This document shows positions 11,426-22,799 of a DNA stretch of 64,000 nucleotides, one piece after another (the stretch's first letter is position 1; every line of letters starts with the position of its first letter). Source of the DNA: Elmis aenea (taxonomy: Eukaryota > Arthropoda > Insecta > Coleoptera > Elmidae); contig OX393577.1 in assembly GCA_947652605.1 (NCBI GenBank), forward strand, positions 61,776,108 to 61,840,107, given 5' to 3'. The translations under genes and the position numbers were made by a program. Under the pieces are notes generated by a model. That model was not told where the DNA came from. It ran no database searches and saw nothing but the letters and a program-made list of their open reading frames with translations.

Positions 11426-12620
11426 CAGGGACTAAAAACGAAAAAAATTCCGTTCGTTTCTGTTCGGAACGAAAACGAAATATATAGTTTTCGTTCTTTT
11501 CGTTCTAACCGGAAAATTTTTTTTTTCGTTTTCGTGAACTGAAATAATAACGGTTAAAACCGGTTTTACAATATTTTTTTTGTCGTCAAAAAATCAATTT
11601 TTTTTCTAGTCACCACAACTCTCCATAAATACGATAACAAAATTTGCGTCTCAACTAAAATATAAACGACGACGATGGGGTTTGATGCTCACGGACAGCA
11701 TATTTTAGACTGGCGAACCATCGCCATATTAAATTTACCCAAATCGTTAAACACATTAACATTTAACCATTTTATTAAGTTTAACACCCGTAAGGTGTAA
11801 AAACACAACGTGGTTAGGTTAAATTAGACACACGATCTTTATCTAAAAATATGAAAAATAGCAAGTGCTGTTTTAAATTTGTTTTAGTACTAAAAATCTA
11901 TGCATTTGAATTAAATAAGATCCTGCTGTAATTATTTAAAAAGACAAAAGAATGAATTCAAGTGGATTATATACTAAATGTTAAAAATAAAAAAGATATT
12001 AAAAAAAAACTTATATTAACTTGAAATATACTTTAACTTTATAGTTTGTACATACCATACAATATACATTTTCACATTCCGTTAAATCTTACTAGCAACA
12101 CATCTTCCAATAAATCTTCTTTTACATTAGTCCTTTTCGAAGTAAGAATAAAATTTACTATTATTATGTCTAAAGGCAAATAAAACATACACATTGATAA
12201 TATATATCCAATCAAGTGTATATTCTATATTGATGATCTAAAAAACAAATTAGAAATAGAGAATATCTGTACCGTTAATTGTGTTACACGAAATTGCAAG
12301 TATAAACAATAAAGTTGTTAATGCATATTCACGTAAATATATGGAGAAAAGTGAAGCTCACTTATTTCAAATGAGATTTTTTACTGCCTCGTGAAGTTTC
12401 CCTAGCACAGAAGGTAAATTCGCGTTTGTATTGAACAAATAAAATTGAAATAGAGACAAAACCGGTTAAAACCGGTTAAAACCGGTTTTGGAAAATATTT
12501 ATTTCGTTTTCGTTCTTGAACGAAAAATAATAATTTCGTTTTCGGTTTCGTTTTCGTTCTTAAAAAAATTTCGGTTAATTTCGTTTAACGTTTTCGTTTT
12601 CGTTCCGTTCTCAGTCCCTG
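11426..12620. mobile_element. Non-autonomous hAT element, copy 2 (1195 bp)
   Basis: The ends are the same as copy 1 (CAGGGACTAAAAACG and the complement of CAGGGACTGAGAACG). The flanking 8-bp direct repeat ATAAAAAT is perfect (11418-11425 and 12621-12628). Differences from 1796-2984 are scattered substitutions and small indels. It interrupts a LINE, so it postdates that LINE. No coding capacity is visible. Confidence 0.9.
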
Positions 12621-13080
12621 ATAAAAATACATTCTTTAGCAAAAGAGAAAACCCAAAAGACACAAAAGTTGAAATATTCAAGAAAGTATAAAAGTAACTC
12701 CCATATTAACAATAGAGCAAATAAAAGAGATAAAAGGAACAAACAAGATTTTCAAGAAATATATTAATGGAAGATTAAATCTGAACCATACAGGCAGACT
12801 TCAAGAATCAGGGAAATAGATGATAGATAGAAAAAGGACAACTACGATGGTTCGGATACTTTAAAAGGATGGCAGACAGTAGAATAATTGGGAAAGTGTA
12901 TGAGGCAAGAACAATAAGAAAGAAAGCATGAAGCCGACCAGGAAAATTTGGCAAAAAGATGTGAGAAAAGAAGCAGAAAAAAGTGGAAAATAGGAACATA
13001 TAGTGAAAGACATAAAAAAGTGGAAATACATATGGAACATACCAGCAAAGAAGGGTTTATCTACCCGAACCAGGAGTTAA
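12621..13080 (+). pseudogene. LINE C-terminal fragment, 3' piece
   Basis: After the hAT copy, frames read PKDTKVEIFKKV, then LRWFGYFKRMADSR, then SRPGKFWQKDVRKEAEKS. The RWFGHxxRM...RPGRxWxxDV pattern is the usual C-terminus of several insect LINE groups. The copy is full of stops. It ends near 13080 with no clear poly(A), only a GTAAGTAA-like tail. Confidence 0.65.
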
Positions 13081-14934
13081 TAAGTAAGTAAAACCAAACA
13101 TGTTATTATCTGTTTTACTTCTAATTTGTTTTAAACAAAAAAAGACTACAGATAGACAAAAAGTCAGTTAAGATAATAGTGTAAAGGCAACAATATCTTT
13201 GGGCAAGAGTCTTCAACAAAAACATATCTACAGTAGGTCTATCAAATTTCGTTTCCTTATTATTTTTGCATACACAGCGAAAGAATTTTCCATTAATAAA
13301 GAAATATTCAAATAACTCCCTCTGCATACGTTTGTAGTAGGTACCTAAGAAGGACATTATTGTCTTGGAAACTCATTAAAAATTTAAATAATCCTTTGTC
13401 ATTCTGGCTTGAACGCGCCTCAAAGAGCAAGCTAACTGCATTCATTTTAAAAGTGTTGCCGAATTTTGCAGCTAAGGGAAGTAGTTTCAAAACATGCGTT
13501 ATTAAACAATAACATCAGAAAATAATAACATAATTTGGATTTGTTTACGTAAGCGTTTTAAATCATCTGGGATTAATACAACTATAATCTGATTAAAAAA
13601 AAAAAAGATCCATATGAGCTTTAATTTTAAATTATTATAATCAAAAGCATGTGATCAAACAGTATCAGCTTGTCTTTATTACAATAATATCACATATTGA
13701 ACCGCCCATATGAGTGCACAACACAAACTACAACCATTCCTCTTGTTAATACAACATATTTACAAATTATAACGTCACACATTCGTTTATTATTGCTGAC
13801 AGTGCAACTTCCCAAAATGGACATCATCAACCACACGTCAATTAGAAAAAAATCTATAACTACATAACAACTTAATGGCGCTAGCATCTTTAAAACCTTC
13901 GTTTTACTGAATGTAAACAAAATGATTTCTGAATGGAAGAAAATGCGTCAATACATCAAAAGAATTGTTCAATATGAACGGTGCGCGGTTGAGATAATTT
14001 ATGAGTCCCGGTAGCATAATATAATCTGGCCGTAAAAAAAGTTTTCAAAAAACGTTCAGTCAAGTCTCTTGTGATTATTTACGTTTGCTTATGTTAGTAT
14101 TGTATAAAAATGTATTTATCTGTAAGATATCTGTCAAAAAACGTGCAGAGGATGAATTTTTGTATATTCAACAAGCACTGCCTAAATCATAACGAATCCA
14201 TCACAAAAAACTAAAATACAAATATACAGTAATTTTTTTGCAAAAATAATATTGCATACACACTTTAACCCATAGCAACAAACAAGTTGATTTTTTATAA
14301 AAGTAAAGGTAAAGTACGCTTAGTTATATAATACTGAAGTTTCGAGTGATCTATTATTTATATTATAAATTTTATTCGCAAGATATTAAAGATATTCATC
14401 TATTTTACCCAATAACTTAAGACTTAAGCAACCGATCTAGAATCTAGGTTTTTCATCAGTTTTTAATATGTTAATTAATAAAAACTTTGAATTTTAAACA
14501 GGGCAAGTAAACACAATTATTTTTTACAGATTCACTAGCCTAGAGGTAGGTAATTATTCTACAGAAATTTTTAAAGTTGACCAATTTTTAATCAAAATAT
14601 CTGTTTCAAAAATGATACATTATTTTTGTTGAGACAAAATAACACCTCTTAAACTAGTTCTATATAATCTATACTCGGCAGATTATTTAAATCAAAAAAG
14701 TCTGCCCTACAAAAATAAGATGGAACTGCAAAAATTGTGAAAAGATTCTTTGCATTGTTGGAAAAATGTCATGCAAAATAATTGTATGTCGCAGGCAAAT
14801 ATTTGTTTCAGTTAACTAAGTTTTTAATTTTCATTTATGTTATATAAACGTAATTTTCCTACCCATTGTATTTAACGGAACCGTTGTTGGCCAAATAGTG
14901 ATCAGTTTAATAATTTGTTTTTCAAGGTTGTTAC
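13081..14934. other. A/T-rich DNA, nothing recognised
   Basis: No coding sequence, shared repeat or terminal motif could be supported in this 1.8-kb stretch. Confidence 0.5.
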
Positions 14935-15320
14935 AGTATATTACATAACAAGAGTTGTAAGAAGCATATTACGCACGAGTGGAAAAGTTGCTTTACAACT
15001 CGTGTTACGTAGCTCACTTTTTCTACGACCACATAATTCCTATGATTTTAATAGCTTTTTGGCTAATATGCACATGTAATAACGTTGTCTTGTCAATTTT
15101 GAGCTAAGCCTTCTTTGACAATTTTAGACAAGTGTGCGTTTTGCTTACCTTGCGTTATAACTCACTTATTGAGCATGCAGGAAGATTGACGTAAGTATAC
15201 TTTGATTAATTCTTTAAAAAAATCTGGTTTTTGCTTACCGTGCGTAAGGACCCACTAATTATGCATGCAGGCTGTACGGTAAGAGCAATTTACATTGGTG
15301 ATCGTAGAAAAAAGCCTTAT
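14935..15320 (-). repeat. Interspersed repeat, unclassified, copy B
   Basis: On the minus strand this matches 1196-1475. The left part is a hairpin formed by TAACAAGAGTTGTAA and TTACAACTCGTGTTA. The right part repeats a second version of the word GCTTACCGTGCGTAA, followed by TGCATGCAGGCTGTACGG, so the copy contains an internal partial duplication. No coding sense is seen. Confidence 0.65.
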
Positions 15321-15476
15321 TTTCAACTAATATACTGAGTTATTTGGTATTTGTGAAAGTAACATTTGCTTCTAGTTAAATACCGTTTAATTGAAATCAG
15401 TGTTACAAGCCATACGCACGGGCAAAAGCTATTTGCCTGAAATACCTATTTGATTACTTTATTTTTACATCATTAC

Positions 15477-15610
15477 TTCCGCGGAGGTGGTTTCCTTTTG
15501 AGTTCCTGTACTGGGACCTCTTGGTCTATTGTATTATCTGGTGATGATAGCCCCTTACCGGAGTCCTGTGTTTTTGGATAACTCTAGGATTTTCTTTAAG
15601 GAAGTTTTGC
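15477..15610 (-). mobile_element. LINE 3' untranslated tail, copy 1
   Basis: This piece lines up with 44425-44560, the end of the second copy of the same LINE. Shared words are GGTTCCTGTACTG-like, TTGGTCTATTGTA and AGGATTTTCTTTAAGGA. It is separated from the coding part (16157-16680) by the piggyBac-type MITE. Confidence 0.75.
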
Positions 15611-15614
15611 TTAA

Positions 15615-15733
15615 CCTTCGAGCGAGCGCGCAGTGATAAAATTTATACCTTTTTAAGAGTTTTGGCGATAACTTTTTTTTTAGAGTTCCCGGCGCCGTCT
15701 AACCCAAAGGTATTCCTAAAACAACGTTTTTGC

Positions 15734-15765
<32 letters not shown>

Positions 15766-16152
15766 TTAATAATAATAATTTATTAGTCTTTGAGAATACT
15801 TTTTGGTTTTATTATTTTGTTACTATTCTTATGTTTATGAATTTATGTTATATTAAAATTGAATTTGGAATATATTTTGATTATTTTTGCAAATAAAACT
15901 ACGTACCTATTACATAGACAACTGAAATTTTTATTTTTGCACAATCAAAAGAATATAAAATTACATAAAAAAATGAATGCCCTTATGACCTAGGTATGCC
16001 ACAACAATTCAACAATAAATAATAAACAAAAATATGGCCCTCGGAACCGTCAAAATATTTTAAATCAGCAAAATACATACAAATAACGCACGAGATAAAA
16101 TTTATCCTGCGCGCCTGCTGATGTTATAATTTTAGGCGCGCCCGCTCTAAGG
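15615..16152. mobile_element. piggyBac-type MITE (538 bp) with TTAA duplication
   Basis: The element starts CCTTCGAGCGAGCGCGC and ends with the complement of CCTTAGAGCGGGCGCGC. TTAA flanks it on both sides (15611-15614 and 16153-16156). Subterminal inverted words GCGCGCAG and GATAAAATTTAT extend the symmetry. TTAA duplication plus CCYT-like ends indicate a piggyBac transposase. The second copy of the host LINE at 44.4-45.1 kb shows the unoccupied site as a single TTAA. A short (AAT)n microsatellite lies inside at about 15738-15782. No transposase is present. Confidence 0.85.
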
Positions 16153-16156
16153 TTAA

Positions 16157-16680
16157 CCCTCCTTGGTTGTTTTTTTTTATCCCAAGAAGTCTACGCCGAT
16201 AGGGTGTTAATCCTTTACACTGGCATAGTACCTGAAGAGAAGATTCTTCGTCTTCAACAAATCCTCTGCATAAATCGGTCTATGAGAGTCTTATTAGGTA
16301 GAAGGATTTGCTTAGCCGACAATGTCTTGTGATGATTCCTGTGGCTGCTCTGATATTGTCTTTGCTCATCCTGAGCATTTCCGTCTTATCCTTAGAGATA
16401 TTTGACAGGATAGCCTTAAAATGGGCTTGTTCTGCTACTTTTTTCTAATGAGCATTATGCCCTTGTATTAAGACATTTAGACATCGCTTGGTTGTTTTAT
16501 AGGATGTGCCAACTGCGCGTTCTCGTCCAAAAAAAGGTATCTCGTTGCCAATTTTGGCGATCTGCCTTCTACCAGGTTACCTGGTATATTGGTGTTCCCT
16601 GGACACCATACCAGTGTAACGTTATTTCGGCTTCCTAGCACGGATGCAGTCCAGAACAAGTCCCAAGTTTACTTATAAGG
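16157..16680 (-). pseudogene. LINE RNase H and C-terminal Cys-rich tail, copy 1
   Basis: Minus-strand reading gives VTLVWCPGNTNIPGN, a decayed RNase H motif (normally WVPGHxxIxGNExAD). About 100 codons later it gives ATGIITRHCRLSKS, then ESSLQVLCQCKGL and YRRRLLG. RNase H followed by a GHC...CxxC...HxLCxC tail is typical of I-group LINEs. The active-site histidine of PGH is N here. Stops and shifts are present. The ORF stop lies in the TTAA that the MITE used, so the MITE sits exactly at the end of the coding region. Full-length members would have ORF1, endonuclease and reverse transcriptase upstream; none is here. Confidence 0.7.
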
Positions 16681-17377
16681 GCTCATTGTACTTTAATGAT
16701 TAAAAATTTATAAAAAACTATACAACACAATTTTGTTTTTCTTGTACTCCCATAAATAATGTACCAAAAATTGTAAACATTGTCCAATTACCATATAAGC
16801 GTTATTTACTTAAAACGTACCAATACCTAAGTGATTATTATGGGGTGCGGTAAATTGCTCGAATACAATTGCTCGAAGGTAAATTGCTCGAATACAATTG
16901 CTCGAAATGCAATTGCTCGAATGGGAAATTGCTCGAAAGGTAAATTGCTCGAATGACAATTGCTCGGTAGGAAAATTGCTCGAAAAAATGAAAAAATATT
17001 ACATTTTTATAAATACAAAATAATTAAATGTTCTAGAAAAGTTGTTTACACTTAAAAACATTTATTTCAATTTATTTACAAATACATATACACATATTCA
17101 ATTTTTTGTTGAGTTAAACACTTTAAATATTTGAAAATATTATATACTGCTCCTACATAACTGTTAATTCTGACTATATTGTTCTTATCTTATGTTCTTA
17201 TATTTAACTAATCACAATGCTTATCTCAACAACAAATAAGAAACCTTCGTAACATGTAGCAAATGAATTTTAAAAGGATTTACACTTTTTGTTTTGTTTT
17301 TACCGTCTACTATGTTAAATTTAAAAAAAAAAAAAAATTGTAACTTGTGCATTATTGAAAATAACTACATCCCCTTA

Positions 17378-18891
17378 TACAGGGTGTCCCAGATTACATT
17401 TCCAGCATGGGGATCTCGCCTATTATAAGAGATACAGGTTTGTTTAAATTAGATGAATTATTCCTTGGTATGAGAGGAGCCACAATCAATTTTTAAAAGT
17501 TCAAAATTCCTCGTGCTTCAGATGTTATAGCAAAAAATATGAAAATGTCCAATTTCTTTTTTCTCTCATAACTTTTTTGTCTTAACCATTAGAACAATTT
17601 TATTTGTACTTTCTTAGGGTACTTTTTAATGGAGAATGTAACTGTTATTTTAGATTATTTTTAACACTTACCATTATCGAGATATTACCCCTAACTTAAT
17701 TTTTTCTTATGGGCCGCGAAGTTGGCTATGGAATAGTTGAATGTGCTTTTTTTTTCTCTTTTTAATGAGATATTACTTGTTACATTTATTTTTATAAATA
17801 AGTCACAAAATGAAAAAAATCGTATTTTACCCATCACTTATCAAGCTATCTATGAAAATAAAAACAAAAAACAACTAATTAAATGTCAAATGACAGTTAC
17901 CATTTGTCTGCGGTATCATTTATTAGAATTGTTTAGTATTGTTGTGTAATTCGATCGTCTTTGTAGCAAATTTGTTATCATATAATTATAAGCACATTTA
18001 CAAATAATTAAAAATTTTATATGTTGAAATGCCACATTATTCGCAATAGAATCTGTGTAAAATAAATAATTCTAATTAATCATTGATTTGTTTTGGATTT
18101 TTGGTTGGTTTGTCGAAAGAAACATATACTTTTAAATTTATTTCCAAATTTTTCTAATTACGTATCCTTCGTTGCCTTTTCTCGGGATATAGCTCTAAGT
18201 ATATTCGCTTAGCTTCTACAAAGTTTTTATGGCAAAGAATGTAGCATCTTAACATGGCAAATTTTTCGCTATTTTTAAATGTTGCCATCATTATAACAAT
18301 TACTACAAAGACTATCGAATTACACAACAATAATGTGAATTTCTAATAAATGATACCGCAGACAAACGGTAACTGTCATTTGACATTTAATTAGTTGTTT
18401 TTTGTTTTTATTTTCATAGATAGCTTGATTAGTGATGGGTAAAATACGATTTTTTTCATTTTGTGACTTAATTATAAAAATAAATGTAGCAAGTAATATC
18501 TCATTTTAAAAAGAGAAAAAAAGCACATTTAACTATTCCATAGCCAACTTCGCGGCCCATAAGAAAAAATTAAGTTAGGGTTAATATCTCGATAATGGTA
18601 AGTGTTAAAAATAATCTAAAATAACAGTTACATTCTCCATTAAAAAGTACCTTAAGAAAGTACAAATAAAATTGTTCTAATGATTAAGACAAAAAAGTTA
18701 TGAGAGAAAAAAGAAATTGGACATTTTCATATTTTTTGCTATAAAATCTGAAGTACGAGAAATTTTGTACTTTTAAAAATTGATTGTGGCTCCTCTCATA
18801 CTAAGGAATAATTCATCTAATTTAAACAAACCTGTATCTCTTATAATAAGCGAGATCCCCATGCTGGAAATGTAATCTGGGACACCCTGTA
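17378..18891. mobile_element. Foldback transposon with about 600-bp arms (1514 bp)
   Basis: It starts TACAGGGTGTCCCAGATT and ends with its complement, and it sits at a TA (17376-17377, 18892-18893). The two arms (about 17378-17985 and 18290-18891) are near-identical inverted copies, with landmarks GCATGGGGATCTCG, GGGCCGCGAAGTTGG and AAATGTCAAATGACAGT. The spacer contains the start of a mariner-type transposase on the minus strand (18076-18288). It is nested in the 9-bp-duplication element, so it is younger than that element. Confidence 0.9.
18076..18288 (-). pseudogene. N-terminus of a Tc1/mariner-type transposase (DUF4817-like)
   Basis: The frame opens with an ATG at 18288 and reads MATFKNSEKFAMLRCYILC, then FVEAKRIYLELYPEKRQ; after one stop it continues to VYVSFDKP. 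This resembles the N-terminal helix-turn-helix domain found in DUF4817-bearing transposases: an M-x-x-F-T/S-N opening, a GNAxEAxRxYxxxFP core, then an RR-rich segment and GSF. It lies in the foldback spacer and starts just inside the right arm, as expected if the arms are TIRs plus leader. The catalytic part is absent. Confidence 0.6.
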
Positions 18892-19279
18892 TATTTAAAA
18901 TAAGAAAAACAGAACGAATGTTAATAGGTCATAGCCGACTATAGCTTTCATTTAAAAAAAGGTAAGTTTGTGTCATAACTTTTTAACGGCGAGCGTTAAC
19001 TTTTTTTAGTAGTATAATCGAGTTTAACATAAAAATGTATAAAAATAATCTTTATAAATGTTTTTAATATTTAAAACATTAACGGAGATATGACACATTA
19101 TAATCTAGAACATTTAATTATTTTGTGTTTATAAAAATGTAATATTATTTAATTTTTTCGAGCAATTTTCCTTTCGAGCAATTGTCATTCGAGCAACTTA
19201 CCTTTCGAGCAATTTTCCATTCGAGCAATTTACCTTCGAGCAATTGTATTCGAGCAATTTTCACCAAACCGATTATTAT

Positions 19280-20519
19280 AAAAAACTACTAATTACTTAA
19301 GCGTTTGCTATGTTAACTAAAACATTTCTTAAATTAAAAATGAGTCAAGATGACTTTTAAGACAGCTTTAAGCTCTGCAATATTCCTCTAACAAAACTAA
19401 ATTCTGCTTTAAGATATAATGTTTCGAGTGAAGTTTATGTCACAAAGGATTTACGATAATGTAAAACAAAAAATCTATACAGTATTTTTCAAAACAAAAG
19501 CAATATTTATGAAGACTTTTCCTAAGTTTCTACAAAGGAGATGTCGTGCCGCCAGCTAACCTTAACAATCACAAAACGATCTCAAGCAAGACAAAATAAC
19601 GTCGCTTTTTCTTAACTGAGTTTATTAATTTATTTTTATTTTAACTTATTCTCTGCACGCTAGCAAGAAAAACAATGATTTCTTTCACTTTTCAGCGTTT
19701 TAAGTAAGCTACGAGCGAGCACAGGCTCGCTTCAAGTTTCACAGAGACTGGCGCCTGTCCGCAATAATTATCCTAGACGTTTCGATCTAGCAATACCAAT
19801 TGGCAGATACATCTTTAATTGCCCATAGTAAATTAGTTCAATTTATTACCACTTGATTGGTGGCATTCAGCCGTCGGTGTTATTAATCGTAAATTGCGAA
19901 AACAACGACGACTCTATTTAATCCCTGCGCGGCGACAAATATTTTGAGTTGCATTTTTTAAATTAAACCCAATCAGAAATAATTATATTCGCATTCGTAG
20001 ACTCGACGAACGCGAAGCTAAATTTGCTCTGCAGTAGCTGTCGGATTACCGATTAAGGTTAGACAGCATTGGTAATAACCGCAGCGGTGTAGTTCCGACA
20101 TGACATCGGAATCTTGGTACCGTAACTGATTAATTTGAACGAAAAGAAGCGAGGACTGAATGAGCCTGTGACATCGAAATCGCGTTGCTTCGGTTCATCC
20201 ATTTTTTTTATCTACAAATTGATGAATAATTATTTACAATAATTTATTGACAAAACGGATAGTCAGTCGTGAGAAATATTTTAATCATTTCGCGAATGTG
20301 TTTAAAAAACAGATTGAGGTGGATTTTTTTAACGAGGCGCGAATGTCTGCCCGTCCGCAGAACACGTTCAATTTTTACCACAACTTGTCAGGTGTCGGAT
20401 ATAATAAAAACATGTCTAATTTTTCGCATCCTGAACACAGTTTTTTGATAGTTGATAAGTTACCTAGAGAAAGTTTGATTTATTTGAGTGACTCTTTATA
20501 AACATAAATAAGTTAAGTA
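19280..20519. other. Unique-looking DNA, partly less A/T-rich
   Basis: From about 19680 to 20170 the sequence is richer in CG dinucleotides than its surroundings, without repeats seen elsewhere here. It could be host regulatory or untranslated sequence. An 80-odd-codon frame at 20247-20501 lacks an ATG at its assigned start and matches nothing I know. Confidence 0.35.
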
Positions 20520-20725
20520 TACCTGGTGTAACTGAGTTCTAGTTTTTTACTTTAGTGTTAAAAAACCGGATTATTTGAACATATAGGTACACTTTTGTTT
20601 CACTACCGGTTTCACCGGAAATTGCCCTAACTTTGTTATTTCAAATGGAACACCCTGTATATTTTTACATTTTTGGAAAGAGGAGGCATTTTTGAATTCA
20701 ACTGCACTATTTTAGTTAATTTTTA
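20520..20725 (+). mobile_element. Half copy of the 51.65-kb foldback family
   Basis: It starts TACCTGGTGTAAC after a TA and follows the left arm of 51650-52183 in order: AAACCGGA, TTTGTTTCACTACCGGTTTC, CGGAAATTGCCC, ATGGAACACCCTGTATATTT, TTTTTGGAAAGAG and TTGAATTCAACTGCACTATTT. The copy runs past the point where the palindrome would turn, and the second arm is missing. Confidence 0.7.
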
Positions 20726-20989
20726 TAACCTAAGATAGTTTTTGGACGAGAATTTATTTTTTTATTAAGTCTGCCGTGACCAGAATAAATTGAATTTTAC
20801 TATGACAAGTGTCCGAAAAGCGTTTGTGTAAACTTTAATTGACATATGGTTAACTCGAAACCGCCTTTGAAGGTTAAAGAATCGGTTTTTTGCCAAAAAG
20901 TTAATTTTTTTAAATAGAACGGTGCAGGTACATGCGCTTATTTAAATACGTGACCTTCAAGGAGTACTGCAAGTTTTCAACATAACAGG

Positions 20990-21640
20990 AAAACAATACA
21001 ACATGATAGTCTTAGCAGAAACACATCCAAAGAACCAGTTAGATGTAAACTAGAAGTGGACGGAAAAATTATACATCAAGAACTTAAGTTTTGATACCTT
21101 GGAAAAGACATCACCAGCTATGGAAAAATAAAGGATGAAGTGCGGCAGCAGGTAGCGAAGGCAAATAAGGTGACAGGCTGTCTAAATTATGTAATCTGGG
21201 TCAACAAATATTTGAGGCAAGACACAAATGCAAGATACAAAACAACAATCAGACCGATTTTGACCTACACATCAGAAACACGACCAAGTACATCTAAAAC
21301 TGAACAACTTACGGAGACCACAAAATTGGAAATACTCAGGCGTATTGCAGGAAAAAAACTACTAGATAGAGAAAGAAGTGACATCAGACAGTCCTGCCAG
21401 GTAGAAAACATAAACAAATGGGTGTTGGGACGCAAGAAACAATGGAATCAACGTATCAGTCGAATGGCAGACAACAGGTAGGTCAAAATTGTCAGAGATA
21501 AATCTCCCAAAGGCAGACGACGCGTAGGACGGCCAAAAAAAAAGATGGAGTGACAACCTAACCCTAATATGAGGACAAAACTAAAGAAGGAACAGGTCAT
21601 AGCCTAAAATAGAAAGATGAAAAAGAACATGAAGATATTA
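20990..21640 (+). pseudogene. LINE reverse transcriptase C-terminal region and 3' end
   Basis: The main open stretch (about 21140-21480) reads KANKVTGCLNYVIW, then ARYKTTIRPILTYTSETRP, LEILRRIAGKKL, CQVENINKWV and WNQRISRMADNR. After a stop it gives SPKGRRRVGRPKKK. Upstream, LEVDGKIIHQELKF and YLGKDI lie in the same protein order. This is the thumb and C-terminal region of an insect LINE whose typical end is HISRM...RxxxGRPxxxW. It is 5'-truncated and has stops but long open segments. A shorter copy of the same family sits at 50989-51326. Confidence 0.75.
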
Positions 21641-22799
21641 AAATAACCAAAACTAATTAAGTTACGTAGTATTTTGTTAACACATTTAAAATATACGTTA
21701 AAAAGTGTCCTGATAATGTCGAAAAACTTTTTGAGTACGTATGATTTCCAATAAACAAGTTGTAAATAAAAATTAAAGACGTAATATTTTGTGTTTTATC
21801 AATGACGCAAAAACTTTTAATTTTTTTCAAGATTTTTTCATAAAATAGTTACTTTTAAATCATAGATCATGTTGACTCAGTTAACCAACTCTGTATCTCT
21901 TATTGTTTACGAGACCCTTATGCTGTTCACGTGAACTGCGACCTATATGATCAGTTTTTTAGTGACCGATGTCTGCTCAACGACTAATCATAAAAAATCT
22001 AATGAAAGATAATTTTTTTCACTAAAATATATCAATTTTACAAATGTTTACTGTTTTTTTTTTAAGTATTTCCAAGCCCATCAGCATTAGTATTATAGAT
22101 TATGGTACCATGGAGCATAGACATTAAAATTTAATTTCTCACAAAGCTATACAAATTTTACGTGTCAGATCAGAAGCATTACGGTGTTGTGCCTGCTAAA
22201 ATTTTGGCCTTTTTAAAAATTAAACTTCGAATGGCTTGCACGTTCATACTTTCTATACGTGTGATAAAAATTAACGTTCATTTTCCAGCTGCGTGAGGCG
22301 TGATTTTGTAACACATCATTTGTCAGTCAAGTGTTTTCCAGTAATTATTATAAAATCGTGCATTTTGCGTGCCCGCGGCGCATAAAAGTATTACACGTTT
22401 CCGTTCTTCGGCGAATTCATATCGGTTTTTAAGCCGTAATTTCTCACTAAAAAAAACCTGATCTTCCTAATGTAACATGCATATGCAACTAGTTTCTGGC
22501 TGATTTAACAGCTGAATGTCGTGTAATATACATGCACATGGCGTGTGGTAGGAAGGTGCAACGGCATTAGTAATGAAGTCGTGCCCTTTTGGGGGTGTTA
22601 ACGTAATGAACTGAACAAAATACACTCACTGTTACGAAACATTTTACCAACCATTAGAAATCTACTAAAGTTGATAACTAAATTGCTAGTAGAAAAAATA
22701 TTTAAACAATATTGTGATAAAATATTCTCAAAAGTAATAAATATAAAAAAGCACCAAACATGGGCAACCTAAAAAAAAAGAGAAAGTAAGAAGAGCATG
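21641..22799. other. Mostly unassigned, with one decayed foldback end
   Basis: Around 21885-21960 the words CTGTATCTCTTATTG, CGAGACCCTTATGCTG and GCGACC follow the order of the 17378-18891 arm end, so this is probably an old foldback end. The rest holds nothing I can name. Confidence 0.35.

Larger units (their letters stand above)
16842..19270. mobile_element. Long-TIR transposon with ATTGCTCGAA arrays (2429 bp)
   Basis: The element is bounded by a perfect 9-bp direct repeat GATTATTAT (16833-16841 and 19271-19279). Its inverted ends, about 190 bp each (to about 17035 and from about 19085), consist of ATTGCTCGAA-type units separated by 3-8 bp, then a shared A/T-rich segment with AATAATTAAATGTTCTAGA. 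Outermost bases are GGGGTGCGG and, on the other strand, GGTTTGGTG. A 9-bp duplication with GG starts and long TIRs fits Mutator-like elements; Merlin (8-9 bp) is an alternative. No transposase of either family is seen. A foldback has inserted inside. Confidence 0.8.

Noticed and set aside
16842..16985. CRISPR-like array from regularly recurring ATTGCTCGAA
   Set aside because: Repeats are only 10 bp, spacers are 3-8 bp, the array is mirrored at 19150-19270 as inverted ends with a 9-bp duplication, and the DNA is eukaryotic.
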